This document shows, one piece after another, positions 18,601 to 28,031 of a DNA stretch of 64,000 nt. The DNA comes from Agrobacterium tumefaciens. GTDB taxonomy: Bacteria > Pseudomonadota > Alphaproteobacteria > Rhizobiales > Rhizobiaceae. Every line of letters begins with the position of its first letter. The first letter of the stretch is position 1. Position numbers and translations under genes: made by a program. The notes under the pieces were generated by a model. That model saw only the letters and a program-made list of their open reading frames with translations. It did not search any database and was not told the origin of the DNA. Location: contig CP048486.1 in the NCBI GenBank assembly GCA_025560025.1, positions 372,001 to 436,000 on the forward strand, written 5' to 3'.

Positions 18601-19763
18601 CGGGCGGAGACGCTTTCCACTTTGCCGCCCGTAGTGACATTCAGCGTACCGTTGCCGGCGGGGCTGGCAGGGTCGGAAGCATCGCCGCCGATCAGCAATG
18701 CGCCCGTGGTCCATTTGGTGCCGCCACCCGCTATAGAGACAATACTCGCCGAATGGCGGCCGATAACGACGGTCCCGCTGGCAACAGCCGCCCCCGCGCC
18801 GATCGACATGGTTGCGGCCCCCATATTGCCGACGACCAGCGCACCTTCCGTTTCCAGCAGGGAACCGGCACCATTTATGTTTAGCGCACTTGCATCTGCT
18901 GATTCGAGATTACCGATCACCGTGTTGCCCCGGATCGTGACCGTGCCGCCGGCGGCGATTGTGAAAATCCCCTGACCACCGTTGCCGACAACCATGTCAC
19001 CGGAAGCGGTCAAACTACTGTCCTGACCCTCCACAGACACAGTTCCTGTCGTGCCGACCCCGTCGGCTACGACCAAGCTGCCGGTTTCCAGACGGCTTGC
19101 ACCCAGCACCTCCAAATCGCCTATGCCGCCTGTCAGAAAAGTGGCTTTGGCACCATACCCCACGAAAACCGTACCGCTATTCGCAAAGCTGGACGAATTA
19201 TCCAGGAAGAAGATGCCCTGTCCCGTATCTTTCTCACCAATAAAGACATTTCCGCCGGAAACCGCAGCACTTCCGCTGAGACGGAGTTCGCCGATACCAC
19301 TTTCACCCACCGACACATCGCGGGCGTTCGACCATGTCCCTCCGGAAAAATTTAACCTGCCCGAAACGCCATTCGAGAGCCCAATACTGGTGTAAACAGT
19401 CGACAGGTCGCCTTCGACCGTCATCGTGCTGCCGGCGTTGACCCCGACGACAAGCCTATAGGCTTCGGCCTCCCTGCCGTTAGGAATCCTCGGGCCGTCG
19501 CCGTCTATCATGGCTGCATCATCAGGCCCCGGTACCCGCTGATATGAGATCCAGCTTAAAGGGAAAAACCATTCATCCGTGGCAGAGCCTCCCCAGACTA
19601 TGGTCTCGGCCAGGGCGGGAGGAGCGATAACGGCGGAAAACATCAGGGCGAAAAGGCGCGTCGATCCTCTCCGAAAACGACCGAACAAGACGTCTGCGCC
19701 CGAGCCGATCTTCTGCGGTTTGCACCGGTCGCGGCGGAAACAATCGGGCATCCAATCTCCCAT
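15600..19763 (-). CDS. Autotransporter adhesin-like outer-membrane protein (type Va secretion)
   Basis: 1387 residues. The predicted start gives an unusually long basic N-region before the hydrophobic signal core (about 36-53, RLFALMFSAVIAPPALA); an internal TTG start would shorten it. The passenger (about 55-1090) is a Gly/Ser/Thr-rich beta-helix: first many short repeats with G-x-L-x-V and SGSGSTL/GGGSNWT blocks (T5SS/PEP-CTERM-associated type), then three autotransporter-associated beta-strand repeats (YSGGTTISGG). The last about 270 residues are the barrel domain ending in ELGVRF, with the terminal Phe used by the Bam machinery. No protease triad is evident, so adhesion or aggregation is the likely role. 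Confidence 0.9.
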   Translation of the reverse strand: MGDWMPDCFRRDRCKPQKIGSGADVLFGRFRRGSTRLFALMFSAVIAPPALAETIVWGGSATDEWFFPLSWISYQRVPGPDDAAMIDGDGPRIPNGREAEAYRLVVGVNAGSTMTVEGDLSTVYTSIGLSNGVSGRLNFSGGTWSNARDVSVGESGIGELRLSGSAAVSGGNVFIGEKDTGQGIFFLDNSSSFANSGTVFVGYGAKATFLTGGIGDLEVLGASRLETGSLVVADGVGTTGTVSVEGQDSSLTASGDMVVGNGGQGIFTIAAGGTVTIRGNTVIGNLESADASALNINGAGSLLETEGALVVGNMGAATMSIGAGAAVASGTVVIGRHSASIVSIAGGGTKWTTGALLIGGDASDPASPAGNGTLNVTTGGKVESVSARLGIVAGAVGEATVDGGGSGWTVGSGGLGVGIDGTGSLTVTGGAVVDSSNTVLGANTGSSGTATVSGSGSTLRNAGNLYVGGAGEASLNIEADGSVTSDSGYVARLTGSTSSVIVSGGGSNWTLARALVVGYQNGTYGDVSVITGGGIQAGQVTLGDLAGSSGAMTIDGTGSNVSVQVDNNIAYSGYMDIGYDGSGSVVVSNGASLDAYKLYLGTEARSDGTLYVTGTGSRVEIGNALTIGNGGSGAVEVSGGASLAATTVFIASRAGSTGVLNIGAAAGQTAYSAGTVEAEAILFGAGNGRIVFNHSETAYILSADISGAGHVDAENGVTILSGHNNYSGGTTISGGTLKGTAAGFGSGEIVNNAELVVDGAGTLSNVISGTGTFEKTGSGNLVLAGNSSYSGGTTISGGALTGTAKSFGSGEIVNNAILAVEGAGTLSNVISGTGTFEKAGDGNLILSGNSTYTGITTVSSGKLSVNGSLTSTVSVGSGAALGGSGTIGGLTVGSGGTLSPGNSIGTLTSIGDAVFASGSTYAVEIDASGNSDRLMVNGTLTIDSNVALVVTPLGSGGAYSLDTRYTILAATGGVTGTFSGISENFAYLTALVTKSTDSNTAYLSFTRASPAAGFFAAETSTENARVAANAVEAPGEASPLYRAALFLQSGETQTAFSQLSGENHPSLAMALINRSQLTRDVILNRLRSAFESVDAGSVLPVAGASGGREPLNIDEDTITFWSSGFGARGETGGNGSSVDTRGGGILFGLEGDWGNGWRMGLAAGYGRDAVSQVALAAKADVDSYYAAAYAGGSIGPASLRLGAIHAFQDIETRRKISLSTLKDELTAGYDASTTQVFAEAAWRFDFDLTRIEPYANVSYVKTHTDAFNEKGGIAAVSSGSASHDQLYSTLGVRISRDISLESMPGRATFDMGWRHAYGDPTVESALFYEGGGAFSVASAATARDVALLGPGLSYDLAPSATLTFRYGAVFGGGVLDQSAFAELGVRF
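17253..17605 (-). repeat. Tandem 189-bp repeats inside the autotransporter gene
   Basis: Two consecutive units with a 189-bp period (63 codons; matching positions 17257 and 17446) encode nearly the same beta-strand repeat (SGGTTISGG ... GSGEIVNNA ... TLSNVISGTGTFEK). DNA identity is high enough for slipped-strand or recombinational copy-number change without loss of frame. Confidence 0.8.
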
Positions 19764-19880
19764 ACCGGCGCCTCGTTCCGCCTTCTCTCAATCCGGCGAA
19801 TCGTTTTGACAATCAACTTAATTAGCCCACTTTTAAAGATGATCGTCAGTATAAATAGATAAAACCGTATTTTTTCCGGC

Positions 19881-19919
19881 GCAAAAAAGATAAAACGGAG
19901 TGCGAAAGGCGCACTCCGT
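19881..19919 (-). terminator. Rho-independent terminator of the smoCBA operon
   Basis: Reading leftward, ACGGAGTGCG-CCTTT-CGCACTCCGT (stem 19895-19904 with 19910-19919) is followed by TTTTATCTTTTTT. It lies about 70 bp after the smoA stop codon. Confidence 0.88.
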
Positions 19920-19986
19920 AATAAAAATTAGATATTTCTGTAAAATAAAATTCTTAATCAGCAGGCGGCAGCCCGCTGACATTGAC

Positions 19987-20511
19987 CTATTGCCTCGAAA
20001 ACCGTCCGAAGGCTCCGCCCGAAAAGCACAGGGGATCTCCGTCGCGATGGGCTGCGCGCAGCACTTCGCCAACGATGATGGTGTGGTCACCCGCATCATG
20101 GGCGGCAGCCTGCCGGCATTCGAAACGGGCGAGCGTGCCGGGAATGACCGGAACACCCTCGTCATTCATCTCCCAGTCCAGGTCATCAAACGCGCGGCCG
20201 TTCCGCGTAAACCGGGCACTCAGCACATCCTGATCCGCGCTCAGCACGTGGATGGCGAAATGGGTTGCACCGCTGAAGGCCGGATATCGCGATGAATTCT
20301 TGGCGGGCGACCACAATACCAGCGGCGGATCGAGCGACACCGAGGCGAAGCTGTTGACCGTCATGCCGATCGGCCCTTCCGGCGTCGTTGCCGTCACCAC
20401 CGTAACACCGGTGGTGAAAGCGCCAAGCGCATTGCGAAAGCTGCGGCTGTTTTCGCCGCCGGGAACAAAAACATGCTCATTGGGCATTTTGATCGCCTCT
20501 GCGATTGTCAT
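19987..20511 (-). CDS. smoA: SmoA: flavin reductase supplying FMNH2 to the sulfoquinovose monooxygenase
   Basis: 174 residues of the short flavin-reductase fold (HpaC/NTA-monooxygenase component B type): RNALGAFTTGVTVVTATTPEGPIGMTVNSFASVSLDPPLVL is the FMN-binding half and HTIIVGEVL the C-terminal signature. It reduces FMN with NAD(P)H and passes it to SmoC. The ATG at 20511 overlaps the smoB stop by one base; a GTG at 20514 is possible. Last gene of smoCBA, followed by a strong terminator. The smo assignment comes from the whole nine-gene neighbourhood, which matches the described Agrobacterium sulfoquinovose pathway. Confidence 0.9.
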   Translation of the reverse strand: MTIAEAIKMPNEHVFVPGGENSRSFRNALGAFTTGVTVVTATTPEGPIGMTVNSFASVSLDPPLVLWSPAKNSSRYPAFSGATHFAIHVLSADQDVLSARFTRNGRAFDDLDWEMNDEGVPVIPGTLARFECRQAAAHDAGDHTIIVGEVLRAAHRDGDPLCFSGGAFGRFSRQ

Positions 20512-21404
20512 CACGGCACCTCGCTTCCGATTGCAAGTGTGTAAAGTTCAAACCATGTCTGGCGGTCGATCGTGACGCTGAGGGCGTCAGCCGCCGTCTT
20601 AATGCGCTGAATATTGTTGGTGCCAAGCACCGGCACGATCTTTGCCGGATGCCGCAGCAGCCAGGCGATTGCCACGGCCGTCGCATCGACGCCCTGTTCC
20701 TTGCCGATGCGCTGCAGGGCAGCCATGGTGGCTCCATGAGCGCCGGAGAACAGCGAGCCGCCGCCAAGCGGCGACCATGCCATCGGCGAAACGCGCTTTT
20801 CCTGCAGAAAGGCGAGATCACCATTGGTGAAGCTATCCGTGGCGAGAAGGCTCATTTCGATCTGGTTCGTGACGAGCCTGCTGCTCATGGCCGATTGCAA
20901 CAGGGAGAAATCCCACGGGCGGAAGTTGGACACGCCAACGGCCTTGACCTTGCCTGCCGCCACCAGCGCGTCGAGCGCCCTGCCTGTTTCCTCCGCATCG
21001 ATCAGCGGATCGGGGCGGTGAATAAGAAGGAGATCAACGTGGTCCGTTCCCATATCGTGAAGCGATGCCTCGACGGAGGCGTTGATGTGACCAGCCGTCG
21101 TGTCATAGTGCTTGACGCGGGCGGCAGAGTGACGGCCTGCTGGCGCGACGATGCCACATTTCGTGACAATCTCGATCTTGTCGCGCAGACCCGGCGCTGC
21201 CTTCAGGCCCGCACCCAGAATGGCCTCTGCCGTGTATCCGCCGTAAATGTCGGCCTGATCCATGGTGGTAATGCCCTGTGCGAGGCAGGCTTCGATCTTT
21301 GCCTGCACATGGGCGGGCGAGGTGTCCGTGTCATCGCCGATGCGCCACATGCCATAGACGATGCGGCTGAGTTCCAGGTTTTCAGAAAGAGCGATACGTT
21401 CCAT
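20511..21404 (-). CDS. smoB: SmoB: aldo/keto reductase converting 6-oxo-glucose to glucose
   Basis: 297 residues, a complete AKR barrel of the YdhF-like type. The catalytic tetrad is visible: Asp50 and Tyr55 (MDQADIYGGY), Lys82 (IVTKCG) and a His in DLLLIHRPDP. The C-terminal NADPH-binding segment VPVLGTNNIQRIKTAADAL is intact. In the smo pathway this enzyme reduces the dialdose left after C-S bond cleavage to D-glucose, which enters central metabolism. Both ends overlap the neighbouring smo genes by one base, so expression should be tightly coupled. Confidence 0.9.
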   Translation of the reverse strand: MERIALSENLELSRIVYGMWRIGDDTDTSPAHVQAKIEACLAQGITTMDQADIYGGYTAEAILGAGLKAAPGLRDKIEIVTKCGIVAPAGRHSAARVKHYDTTAGHINASVEASLHDMGTDHVDLLLIHRPDPLIDAEETGRALDALVAAGKVKAVGVSNFRPWDFSLLQSAMSSRLVTNQIEMSLLATDSFTNGDLAFLQEKRVSPMAWSPLGGGSLFSGAHGATMAALQRIGKEQGVDATAVAIAWLLRHPAKIVPVLGTNNIQRIKTAADALSVTIDRQTWFELYTLAIGSEVP

Positions 21405-22561
21405 CAGTGACGTTCCCCATTGCCGAGCGGCGTGGCAGGTGTTTCAGAAGGCACCCGGCCGTAAGCATGCGGCAGGGAGCAGGTTTTCATCTGCGGCAGA
21501 ACCTTGGTGCCGAAGTGCTCCGCCTCATCCAGATGCGGATAACCGGAAAGAATGAAGGCACGAATGCCCATCTTCTGGTACTCCTCCAGCGCCGAAAGAA
21601 CCCTGTCGGTCGAACCGACCAGCGCAGCACCACAGCCCGAACGCGCCCGGCCGATGCCGGTCCACAGATTGGGCTCGACATAACCGAACTTGTCGGCGAG
21701 TTCGCGGGCACGCGCCTGATGCGACACGCCGAGCGAGCCGCTGTCATGCGCGCGGTTGCGGATCAGTTGCCCATATTCGTCATCGAGCTTCGAAACAAGA
21801 TGCTCGGCATATTCTCGCGCTTCCTTTTCGGTATCGCGCACCACCATATGCACACGCAGACCGTAATCCAGCGTTCGGCCATGGGCGGCGGCGCGTTCAT
21901 TGGCGGCGCGCATGCGCTCGGCCAATTGATCCCTGGTCTCCGGCCACATCAGATAGACGTCGCATTGCGCGCCACAAAGCTCCAGCGCATCCGGCGAATA
22001 GCCGCCGAAATAAAGCAGCGGCCCGCCATTCTGCTGGTAAGGCCGCGCCGGCTCGGTCGATACACCCTTGAACTGGTAGATCTCGCCGTCATGGTCGATG
22101 GTGTCGCGCGTCCAGGCCTGACGCAGGATCTCAACGACCTCGTGGCTGCGCTTGTAACGAAACGCACTATCGGCCACTTCTCCGGGAAAATCGGAGCTGA
22201 TGACGTTGAGCGTCAGGCGGCCCTTCAGCATGTGATCGAGCGTCGCCACCGTGCGCGCCAGCATGATCGGCTGCATCTCGCCGCAGCGGATCGCCGCGAG
22301 GAAATTGATGCGGTCACTGATCGGCGCACAGCCTGCAACGAAGCTCAGCGTATCCTGCCCGACCTGATAGGAAGAGGGGCAGAGGATGTTGCGAAAACCG
22401 AGTTCTTCGGCCTTTTTGACGATATCGGAGCAATGGTCGAAACTGGAACGCAGGCTACCATCAGGCACGCCGAGATAGGCGTAATCATCGGAGCACAAAG
22501 CGGAAAACCAGGAGACCTCGGCAGCATCGAGATCAGCGGATGTAACGGGTACGACGGTCAT
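21404..22561 (-). CDS. smoC: SmoC: FMNH2-dependent sulfoquinovose monooxygenase (SsuD-like)
   Basis: 385 residues of the bacterial luciferase-like flavin monooxygenase family, closest in pattern to alkanesulfonate monooxygenase SsuD. Visible features are LAAIRCGEMQPIMLARTVATLDHMLKGRLTLNVISSDFPGE (barrel core and flavin phosphate region), YFGGYSPDALELCG and a C-terminal RAFILSGYPHLDEAEHFG. With O2 and reduced FMN it cleaves the carbon-sulfur bond of sulfoquinovose, releasing sulfite and 6-oxo-glucose. The ATG at 22561 has GAGGAGG upstream. First gene of the leftward smoCBA operon, divergent from smoD. Confidence 0.92.
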   Translation of the reverse strand: MTVVPVTSADLDAAEVSWFSALCSDDYAYLGVPDGSLRSSFDHCSDIVKKAEELGFRNILCPSSYQVGQDTLSFVAGCAPISDRINFLAAIRCGEMQPIMLARTVATLDHMLKGRLTLNVISSDFPGEVADSAFRYKRSHEVVEILRQAWTRDTIDHDGEIYQFKGVSTEPARPYQQNGGPLLYFGGYSPDALELCGAQCDVYLMWPETRDQLAERMRAANERAAAHGRTLDYGLRVHMVVRDTEKEAREYAEHLVSKLDDEYGQLIRNRAHDSGSLGVSHQARARELADKFGYVEPNLWTGIGRARSGCGAALVGSTDRVLSALEEYQKMGIRAFILSGYPHLDEAEHFGTKVLPQMKTCSLPHAYGRVPSETPATPLGNGERH

Positions 22562-22616
22562 GCAATTCCTCCTCAGGGCCGCTCTCGTTTTTCTTGCATA
22601 ACATCAAGAAATATGT

Positions 22617-22634
22617 AAATCAATGATGTATCAA
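22617..22634 (+). promoter_or_regulatory. Candidate SmoD operator in the smoC-smoD divergent region
   Basis: AAATCAATGATGTATCAA, whose reverse strand reads TTGATACATCATTGATTT. This matches 16 of 18 bases of 23511-23528 in front of smoE. Each copy is a direct repeat of TTGAT with an 11-bp period, about one helical turn. The site overlaps an ATG at 22623, which supports the later smoD start at 22662. Confidence 0.6.
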
Positions 22635-22661
22635 TTTTTGTTTCGGGGAGGAAATAGCATC

Positions 22662-23366
22662 ATGAAACACACTGGCGGCAGCCTGCCCATGTATCTGCAG
22701 ATCGCCGAAATGCTGGTGCGCGAGGTGGCGGCGGGCCGGCTGATCGACGGCGAAAAGCTGGCGCCGGAGCGGGATATGGCAGCTGAGCTCGGAATTGCCG
22801 TTGGCACGCTTCGCAAATCACTTGCGGAATTGCAGGAGCGCGGCCTGCTGGAGCGCGTGCAGGGTTCGGGCAATTACATCCGTGCCGTCAGCGACCCGCA
22901 AAGCGTCTACGCCTTCTTCCGCCTTGAGATGATCGAGGGCGGCGGCCTGCCGACGGCGGAGGTTCTGGATGTGGCGCGGCTTGCCAAACCTGCCAACCTG
23001 CCCGCTTTCGGCACATCGGCTGAAGGACATCGCATTCGCCGCCTGCGGCGTATTGCCGGAAAACCGGCGGCCATCGAGGAAATCTGGCTGGACGGCTCCT
23101 ATGTCGACACGATCGCCATCGAGAACATGTCGGAATCCCTTTATCTTTATTACCGTACCCGCCTCAACCTCTGGATATCGAAGGCGGAAGACCGCATCGA
23201 TCTGGGTGAAGTGCCCGAATGGACCCCCGAGGTCTTCGGCCAGAAACCCGGCGCGCCGGTGCCGCGGGTGCTCCGCCTCAGCCAGGCGCAGGATGGCGCT
23301 GTGGCCGAAGTCTCATGGACCTGGTTCGACCATACGGTCGCCCGATATGTTTCGCGTATACGTTGA
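22662..23366 (+). CDS. smoD: SmoD: GntR-family (HutC/UTRA) transcriptional regulator
   Basis: 234 residues from the ATG at 22662, preceded by GGGAGG; an earlier ATG at 22623 sits in the putative operator and lacks a ribosome-binding site. The N-terminal winged helix (about 1-70) has LPMYLQIAEMLVREVAAGRL, LAPERDMAAELGIAVGTLRK and GLLERVQGSGNYI; the C-terminal UTRA effector domain (about 85-230) includes IEEIWLDGSYVDTIAIENMS. It is placed between the smoCBA and smoEFGHI operons and probably represses both until a sulfoquinovose-derived ligand binds. Confidence 0.88.
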   Translation: MKHTGGSLPMYLQIAEMLVREVAAGRLIDGEKLAPERDMAAELGIAVGTLRKSLAELQERGLLERVQGSGNYIRAVSDPQSVYAFFRLEMIEGGGLPTAEVLDVARLAKPANLPAFGTSAEGHRIRRLRRIAGKPAAIEEIWLDGSYVDTIAIENMSESLYLYYRTRLNLWISKAEDRIDLGEVPEWTPEVFGQKPGAPVPRVLRLSQAQDGAVAEVSWTWFDHTVARYVSRIR

Positions 23367-23510
23367 GATCGACCAGATTTCGCGTGATCCACATGGATGG
23401 ACGAATTTGACCGGAGGCAAGGAAGCGACGACCTGCGCAACCGGGGATTTCGCGGTTATATTTCTTTGAATCAAAGACTTAATAGTTTTTGATTTCTGTC
23501 AGAAATAAAA
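23367..23510. other. Upstream part of the smoD-smoE intergenic region
   Basis: The 334-bp stretch between smoD and smoE holds an AT-rich section from about 23460 that should contain the smoE promoter, then the operator copy at 23511-23528 and a leader of about 170 bp. No gene is seen on either strand. Confidence 0.5.
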
Positions 23511-23528
23511 TTGATACACTATTGATTT
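23511..23528 (+). promoter_or_regulatory. Candidate SmoD operator upstream of smoE
   Basis: TTGATACACTATTGATTT differs only in the two central bases from the reverse strand of 22617-22634. It lies about 170 bp before the smoE start, in the AT-rich promoter region of the transporter and sulfoquinovosidase operon. Confidence 0.6.
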
Positions 23529-23700
23529 CCTTTTTGTGAAAGGTAATATCACGAAACTAGGGAGACAGGCGTGAGCCATCCCACGGTATCGCCGGACAAT
23601 CGGGATAGATTTTCGAAGATGCGATGCGTGGAACTTGAAGGTTGGTGCCGGCTTTTGCGTCCATCCAAATTCTGGACGTGCCGGTCGTGAGGAGGAAAAT

Positions 23701-24777
23701 ATGGCTTCGGTCAGCCTGCGCAAGCTGGATAAGAGTTACGGTGCCCTGCGCATCGTCAAGGGCATAGACCTTGAAATCAACGACGGCGAATTCGTGGTGT
23801 TCGTCGGCCCTTCCGGCTGCGGCAAATCCACGACGCTGCGCATGGTCGCCGGGCTTGAGAGTATTACCGGCGGCGAAGTGCGGATCGGTGACCGCGTCGT
23901 CAACCGGCTGCCGCCGCGTGAGCGTGACATCGCCATGGTGTTTCAGGACTATGCGCTTTATCCGCACAAGACCGTGCGTGAAAACATGGGCTTCAGCCTG
24001 AAGGTGCGCGGCGTGAGCGCCTCGCAGGCCAATGCCAGCATCGATGAGGCGGCACGGATGCTCGGCATCGAACACCTTCTCGACCGCCGGCCCGGTCAGC
24101 TTTCCGGCGGCCAGCGCCAGCGTGTGGCCATGGGCCGCGCCATCGTCCGACGCCCGCAGGTGTTTTTGTTCGACGAGCCGCTTTCCAACCTCGACGCTAA
24201 ACTCCGCGGACAGGTGCGCACGGAAATCAAGCGGCTGCACCAGCAGCTCGGCACGACAATCATCTATGTCACCCATGATCAGGTGGAGGCCATGACGCTG
24301 GCCGACCGCATCGTCATCCTGCGTGGTGGCGATATCGAGCAAGTCGGCACGCCGGACGAGGTCTATAACCGTCCGGAAAGCGTCTTTGTCGGCGGTTTCG
24401 TCGGTGCACCCGCCATGAATTTCGCCCGCGCAAAGGTAAGTGGCGACCGGCTGACATTTTCCGACGGCAATTCCCTGCCGATGGCGGCCATCCGGCCAGC
24501 CCGCGAAACGGGCCTCGAAGGGCGCGAAGTCATTGTCGGCATTCGCCCGGAACATTTCGGCCCCGCCGAGGGCTTCGATACGCAGCTTGCGGTCAAGGTA
24601 CAGGTGGTGGAACCGCTGGGTTCCGATACGCTCGTCCATTTCAGCCTCGGCGATGCGGCGCTGACCGCAAGAATGCCGCCGCAATTGCGACCCGCACCGA
24701 ATGAGGAGCTGAAGATCGGTCTCGATCCGTCCAAGGTCCATCTTTTCGACGCTGCGACGGAACGCTCTATCCACTGA
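23701..24777 (+). CDS. smoE: SmoE: ABC transporter ATPase of the sulfoquinovosyl glycerol importer
   Basis: 358 residues of the MalK/UgpC/MsmX class. Walker A GPSGCGKST at 36-44, ABC signature LSGGQ at 134-138, Walker B FLFDE ending at Asp158-Glu159, and the H-loop in YVTHDQVEAMTLADR. A C-terminal TOBE domain (about 235-358) includes VIVGIRPEHFGP. The ATG at 23701 has an AGGAGG; an upstream in-frame ATG is rejected. It powers uptake through SmoG and SmoH. MalK-class ATPases are often promiscuous, so it might also serve other permeases. Confidence 0.93.
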   Translation: MASVSLRKLDKSYGALRIVKGIDLEINDGEFVVFVGPSGCGKSTTLRMVAGLESITGGEVRIGDRVVNRLPPRERDIAMVFQDYALYPHKTVRENMGFSLKVRGVSASQANASIDEAARMLGIEHLLDRRPGQLSGGQRQRVAMGRAIVRRPQVFLFDEPLSNLDAKLRGQVRTEIKRLHQQLGTTIIYVTHDQVEAMTLADRIVILRGGDIEQVGTPDEVYNRPESVFVGGFVGAPAMNFARAKVSGDRLTFSDGNSLPMAAIRPARETGLEGREVIVGIRPEHFGPAEGFDTQLAVKVQVVEPLGSDTLVHFSLGDAALTARMPPQLRPAPNEELKIGLDPSKVHLFDAATERSIH

Positions 24778-24817
24778 TTGCCGAGCGAAGAAACGCTGCG
24801 GCCAACAGGTTTAATAA

Positions 24818-26080
<1,263 letters not shown>

Positions 26081-26200
26081 GCTTCAAGGCCGGAAAGCGG
26101 CGTGGTTTCATGCCCTTTCCGGCTGCTTCGACGGACAGGAATAAACGCGCCCGGGCGGTGCGATAACGGGCCGGAACCGGTCCGATCGGGAGACGATGAC

Positions 26201-27160
26201 GTGAATCCAGTTGCGGGAGTGGCAGGTGTGACAATGCCGGAAAGAACCATGGTCCGGGTGGACGAAAAGCAGCTGCCACGCTGGACGCGGTGGCTCGATC
26301 TCGGTGACCGGTCGCTTGCCGTGCTTCTGCTGGCGCCTGCAGCCATTCTTCTGTCGCTGATCATCGTCTATCCGGTGGCGCGGCTCGTTTACACCTCGTT
26401 TTTCAGCCTGTCGCTGACATCGGGCCTGCCGGCGGAATTCATCGGCTTTGAAAACTACACGGCGATGCTCGATGACCCGATTTTCTGGGAAACAACCTGG
26501 AATACGGTGCTGATAACGCTGATTACCGTGCCGGGCGCTCTGTTCATGGGTCTCGGGCTGGCGCTCCTCGCCAACCTGCCCTTTTCCATGCAGTGGCCGA
26601 TGCGCCTGTCGCTGCTCATCCCCTGGGCGCTGCCGCTCTCTTTTGCCGGCCTGATCTTTGCGTGGTTCTTCCATTACGAGTATGGCGTGGTCAATGATGT
26701 GCTGAACCGGCTGGGCTTTGAAGGCGTCATCTGGTTCAACTCCCCCAACTGGGCGTTTGCGGCCATCTGCCTGACGATCATCTGGAAGACATCCTCTTTC
26801 ATGGCGCTGATGATCCTCGCCGGCCTGCAGACCATTCCGCGTTCGCTCTACGAGGCGGCGGATGTGGATGGCGCCGGCAAAATCCGGCAGTTCTTCGAAA
26901 TCACCCTGCCGCTTTTGAAGCCCTCAATTGTCGTCGCGCTCATCTTCCGCACGATCACGGCGCTGCAGACCTTTGATATTCCTTACATGATGACCGGCGG
27001 CGGCCCCGGCACATCCACCACGACGCTTGCCATGTATATCCACCAGAACACCGTTTCCTTCCTCGATCTTGGTTACGGTTCAGCGCTCGCGGTCATGATG
27101 TTTGCGCTCTCCATGTGCGTTACCGCCGTTTATCTCCGCATCATCAGGACGAAGGACTGA
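26201..27160 (+). CDS. smoG: SmoG: sugar ABC transporter permease (MalF/UgpA type)
   Basis: 319 residues from a GTG at 26201, chosen because GGGAG lies 8 bp upstream; ATG 26234 would give 308 residues. Six membrane helices start near residue 42 (LAVLLLAPAAILLSLIIVYP). The EAA loop that docks on the ATPase is visible at SLYEAADVDGAGKIRQFFEI (about 224-243). The C-terminal GGPGTSTTTLAMYIHQ is common in this family. It forms the inner-membrane pore with SmoH. Spacing to smoF is 120 bp and to smoH 4 bp. Confidence 0.9.
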   Translation: MNPVAGVAGVTMPERTMVRVDEKQLPRWTRWLDLGDRSLAVLLLAPAAILLSLIIVYPVARLVYTSFFSLSLTSGLPAEFIGFENYTAMLDDPIFWETTWNTVLITLITVPGALFMGLGLALLANLPFSMQWPMRLSLLIPWALPLSFAGLIFAWFFHYEYGVVNDVLNRLGFEGVIWFNSPNWAFAAICLTIIWKTSSFMALMILAGLQTIPRSLYEAADVDGAGKIRQFFEITLPLLKPSIVVALIFRTITALQTFDIPYMMTGGGPGTSTTTLAMYIHQNTVSFLDLGYGSALAVMMFALSMCVTAVYLRIIRTKD

Positions 27161-27164
27161 TCCC

Positions 27165-28019
27165 ATGAGCACCGCTGCAAATTCCGGTCTGTCCTCCTTT
27201 TTTTCCGGTAAACCGCTGCGCTTCATCGCGGCCTCCATCCTTCTGATCAACGGCCTGTTTCCGGCAATCTGGATCCTCTTCACCTCGCTGAAGACCGAAG
27301 CGGAACTGACGGCGAAGCCGATCACCTGGTTTCCGCATGCGCCGACGCTGGCCAATTACATGCAGGCCTTTTCCGACCAGCCGCTGCACCTCTTCCTGTT
27401 CAACAGCTTCATGGTTGCGCTGCTTTCGACCGCGCTCACCATCCTGATTTCAGTACTGGCCGCTTACGCGCTGGCGCGGCTGAACCTCAAATACCGGGCA
27501 CTGATCCTCTCGCTCATCATCGCCGTCTCCACCTTCCCGCTGGTGACGCTTCTGGTGCCGCTGTTCGAAATCATGCGGGCGCTGAACCTGCTCAACAGCT
27601 GGACGGCGCTTATCCTGCCTTACACTGTGCTTTCGCTACCGGTCTGCACCTTGATGCTGGTCTCCTTCTTCGAAAGCATCCCGCGCGATCTCGAAAACGC
27701 CGCCATGATCGATGGCTGCACCCGCATCGGCGCGCTGTTCAAGGTGGTCGTGCCGCTCTGCGCGCCGGGCGTTTTCACCGCCGGTATTCTCGCCTTCGTG
27801 AATGCCTGGGATGAATTCTTGCTGGCGCTTTCCTTCAATTCCAATCCGGCCCTCCGTACGCTCCCCGTCGGCATCCAGCTTTATCAGGGTGAATTCGCCT
27901 TTCCCTGGCCGGTCATTTCGGCGGCGCTGGTGGTTGGCATCGTGCCGGTCGCGATCCTGATCGTCATCTTTCAGGAACGGGTCGTCTCCGGCCTCACCGC
28001 CGGTGGTCTCAAGGGCTAA
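27165..28019 (+). CDS. smoH: SmoH: sugar ABC transporter permease (MalG/UgpE type)
   Basis: 284 residues starting at ATG 27165, just after the smoG stop; the longer upstream frame would run inside smoG and is rejected. The N-terminal helix FIAASILLINGLFPAIWILF, the periplasmic segment TWFPHAPTLANYMQAF and the EAA loop ESIPRDLENAAMIDGCTRIGA (about 167-187) are all MalG-like. It pairs with SmoG to import sulfoquinovosyl glycerol. Twelve bases separate it from smoI. Confidence 0.92.
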   Translation: MSTAANSGLSSFFSGKPLRFIAASILLINGLFPAIWILFTSLKTEAELTAKPITWFPHAPTLANYMQAFSDQPLHLFLFNSFMVALLSTALTILISVLAAYALARLNLKYRALILSLIIAVSTFPLVTLLVPLFEIMRALNLLNSWTALILPYTVLSLPVCTLMLVSFFESIPRDLENAAMIDGCTRIGALFKVVVPLCAPGVFTAGILAFVNAWDEFLLALSFNSNPALRTLPVGIQLYQGEFAFPWPVISAALVVGIVPVAILIVIFQERVVSGLTAGGLKG

Positions 28020-28031
28020 ACAGGTACAGTC

